Positions 63,207-64,000 of a stretch of DNA of 64,000 nucleotides are shown in pieces. Source of the stretch: an uncultured Dokdonia sp. (GTDB lineage: Bacteria > Bacteroidota > Bacteroidia > Flavobacteriales > Flavobacteriaceae); assembly GCF_947492535.1 (NCBI RefSeq), contig NZ_CANLNH010000010.1, positions 113,574 to 177,573 on the forward strand. Reading direction: 5' to 3'. The notes below the pieces were generated by a model, which saw only the letters and a program-made list of their open reading frames with translations, made no database searches and was not told the origin of the DNA. The translations under genes and the position numbers were made by a program. Position 1 is the stretch's first letter. Each line of letters starts with the position of its first letter.

Positions 63207-63386
63207 ATGTTTGAACACTTTTTTCAATGCCCATACTGTTGGGAGGAGGTGTCAATGTTAATTGATCCATCAGTAAATACATCCTATGTAGAAGACTGTG
63301 AAGTGTGTTGTAATCCTATTCAAGTTTCAGTTGCTTTTAATGAAGGGGAGTTGCAATCTTTTCAAGCAGAGAGTATTGAGCAATAA
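63207..63386 (+). CDS. CPXCG-motif Cys-rich small protein
   Basis: The 59-residue product has CPYC (8-11) and CEVC-C (31-35) pairs that form a probable zinc site, as in the CPXCG family found across bacteria and in Bacteroidota. The final Gly of the family name is Trp here (CPYCW). It lies 33 bases after the TolC-like gene and may share its transcript. Function unknown. Confidence 0.8.
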   Translation: MFEHFFQCPYCWEEVSMLIDPSVNTSYVEDCEVCCNPIQVSVAFNEGELQSFQAESIEQ

Positions 63387-63507
63387 GATGTGTAGTTACT
63401 GTCTTTAAGAACTTATATATGAGTAAGACGATTGCTTACGTTTATTCTTTGTTGACTTCTGATTATTAGTTGTTTAAAAATATTTTCAAAAAAGTAAATG
63501 TTTTTCA

Positions 63508-63537
63508 TTGTGGAAATAAAAACACCTAGTATATTTG
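63508..63537 (+). promoter_or_regulatory. rRNA promoter P1
   Basis: TTG, 19 bases, TATATTTG. Confidence 0.55.
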
Positions 63538-63626
63538 CCGTCCGTTTCGTTGGAAACGTTAGTTCATATATAAATTAGTAATTGATTTTTAGGAATAAAA
63601 AAAAAGAATATTTTTTCTATTTTTTG

Positions 63627-63659
63627 TTTGTTTAGAAAGAAATATTAATTGTACATTTG
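63627..63659 (+). promoter_or_regulatory. rRNA promoter P2
   Basis: TTTG, 21 bases, TACATTTG, then CACCCGCTTTGAGAGA. P3 has the same downstream bases. Confidence 0.65.
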
Positions 63660-63776
63660 CACCCGCTTTGAGAGACGGTGTTTGTTTAGAAGTTGATAAG
63701 CGAATTAGTTCATATACATAGCATGTTGGTTGTTTTTAGAGGGGTAAAAAAAGATTAAATTTTTTTTCATTTTTTG

Positions 63777-63809
63777 TTTGTTTAGGAATAAATAATAGTT
63801 GTATATTTG
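63777..63809 (+). promoter_or_regulatory. rRNA promoter P3
   Basis: TTTG, 21 bases, TATATTTG, then CACCCGCTTTGAGAGA. It is a duplicate of P2 about 150 bases downstream. Confidence 0.65.
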
Positions 63810-64000
63810 CACCCGCTTTGAGAGAGAGGTTTTGAAGCGAAGTTCAGGATAAAAAAGTAGTGATTTGGCAATAGCGTATTTACGCGGAGAAAAAGGTTCG
63901 ATTCCTTTACACTAGACGAGTAAGTATTGATTTTAGGATTAATATTTAATTAGGATTTTTTTTAGAGAGATTCTAAGTTCATTGACATATTGAATTGACA

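Larger units (their letters stand above)
63387..64000 (+). promoter_or_regulatory. rRNA operon promoter region and leader (16S gene lies beyond the edge)
   Basis: No protein gene is supported. Three TAnnTTTG promoters in tandem (63508, 63627 and 63777 to the boxes at 63530, 63652 and 63802) precede a leader that ends ATTGACATATTGAATTGACA, the type found just before flavobacterial 16S rRNA. The 16S gene itself should begin within a few hundred bases after the window. Confidence 0.65.

Noticed and set aside
63858..63914. Functional tRNA gene
   Set aside because: Only a T-arm and a weak outer stem are present, the length is 57 bases, and there is no proper anticodon arm.

Overview
The window is chromosomal DNA of a low-GC marine-type member of the Flavobacteriaceae (phylum Bacteroidota). 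The evidence is the gliding/type IX secretion block gldKLMN, an exosortase F (XrtF) pair, lipoproteins with Cys followed by acidic residues, promoters with the Bacteroidota -7 box TAnnTTTG, and an rRNA-operon leader of flavobacterial type at the right edge. No CRISPR array, transposase, phage gene or complete tRNA was seen. The genus cannot be fixed from sequence alone; a Dokdonia-like lineage is a guess.

Positions 1-17,256 form an accessory region and hold the most unusual content. It has two copies of a module: an ECF sigma factor followed by an overlapping gene for a single-pass TPR protein resembling an anti-sigma factor, divergent from one or two small lipoproteins and a large TPR-CHAT (caspase-like) protease that is predicted to lie in the periplasm and be anchored by a C-terminal membrane helix. 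Woven into this are six intact genes for small Cys-rich peptides with double-glycine leaders (four of them in the left block), a degenerate seventh, and two copies of a fused enzyme with a C39-like domain lacking catalytic residues, a VKOR domain and a thioredoxin domain. The second module ends in a predicted secreted DNA/RNA endonuclease. Two upstream motifs tie the region together: GGGTAAG-type boxes before one fused oxidoreductase gene and the lipoprotein genes, and an AGACAC...GTGTCT inverted repeat before four peptide genes. My reading is an envelope-localised protease/anti-sigma/sigma switch that controls production and disulfide maturation of secreted Cys-rich peptides. Its logic resembles the TPR-CHAT/Csx30/sigma arrangement of type III-E CRISPR systems, but without CRISPR.

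Positions 17,257-33,812 carry a 142-bp duplication of the rodA 3' end, the cell-shape operon mreB-mreC-mreD-mrdA-rodA, a small lipoprotein, purH, a MacB-type permease, a 7-bp tandem repeat, an fRMsr-like GAF protein, xrtF with its partner, a DUF3347 lipoprotein, a serine hydrolase, a redoxin/cytochrome c/copper monooxygenase-like lipoprotein and a sodium:solute symporter.

Positions 33,947-48,954 hold groEL and groES, an envelope cluster (sigma-54 activator, lptE, a TPR-like protein, secG), miaB, several envelope proteins, topA and a degenerate arginase-fold protein. Positions 49,064-53,670 are gldKLMN, the core of gliding and type IX secretion. The remainder has a FAD oxidoreductase, a DUF983 protein, an ABC-F ATPase, a three-gene RND efflux operon, a CPXCG protein and tandem rRNA promoters.

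A 20-bp palindrome, TACGCTTTCGCGAAAGCGTA, or its 12-bp core, recurs twelve times, both between genes and inside genes, where it is read in three different frames. Start codons were moved from the longest ORF to a better-supported ATG for several genes; the reasons are given in the entries.
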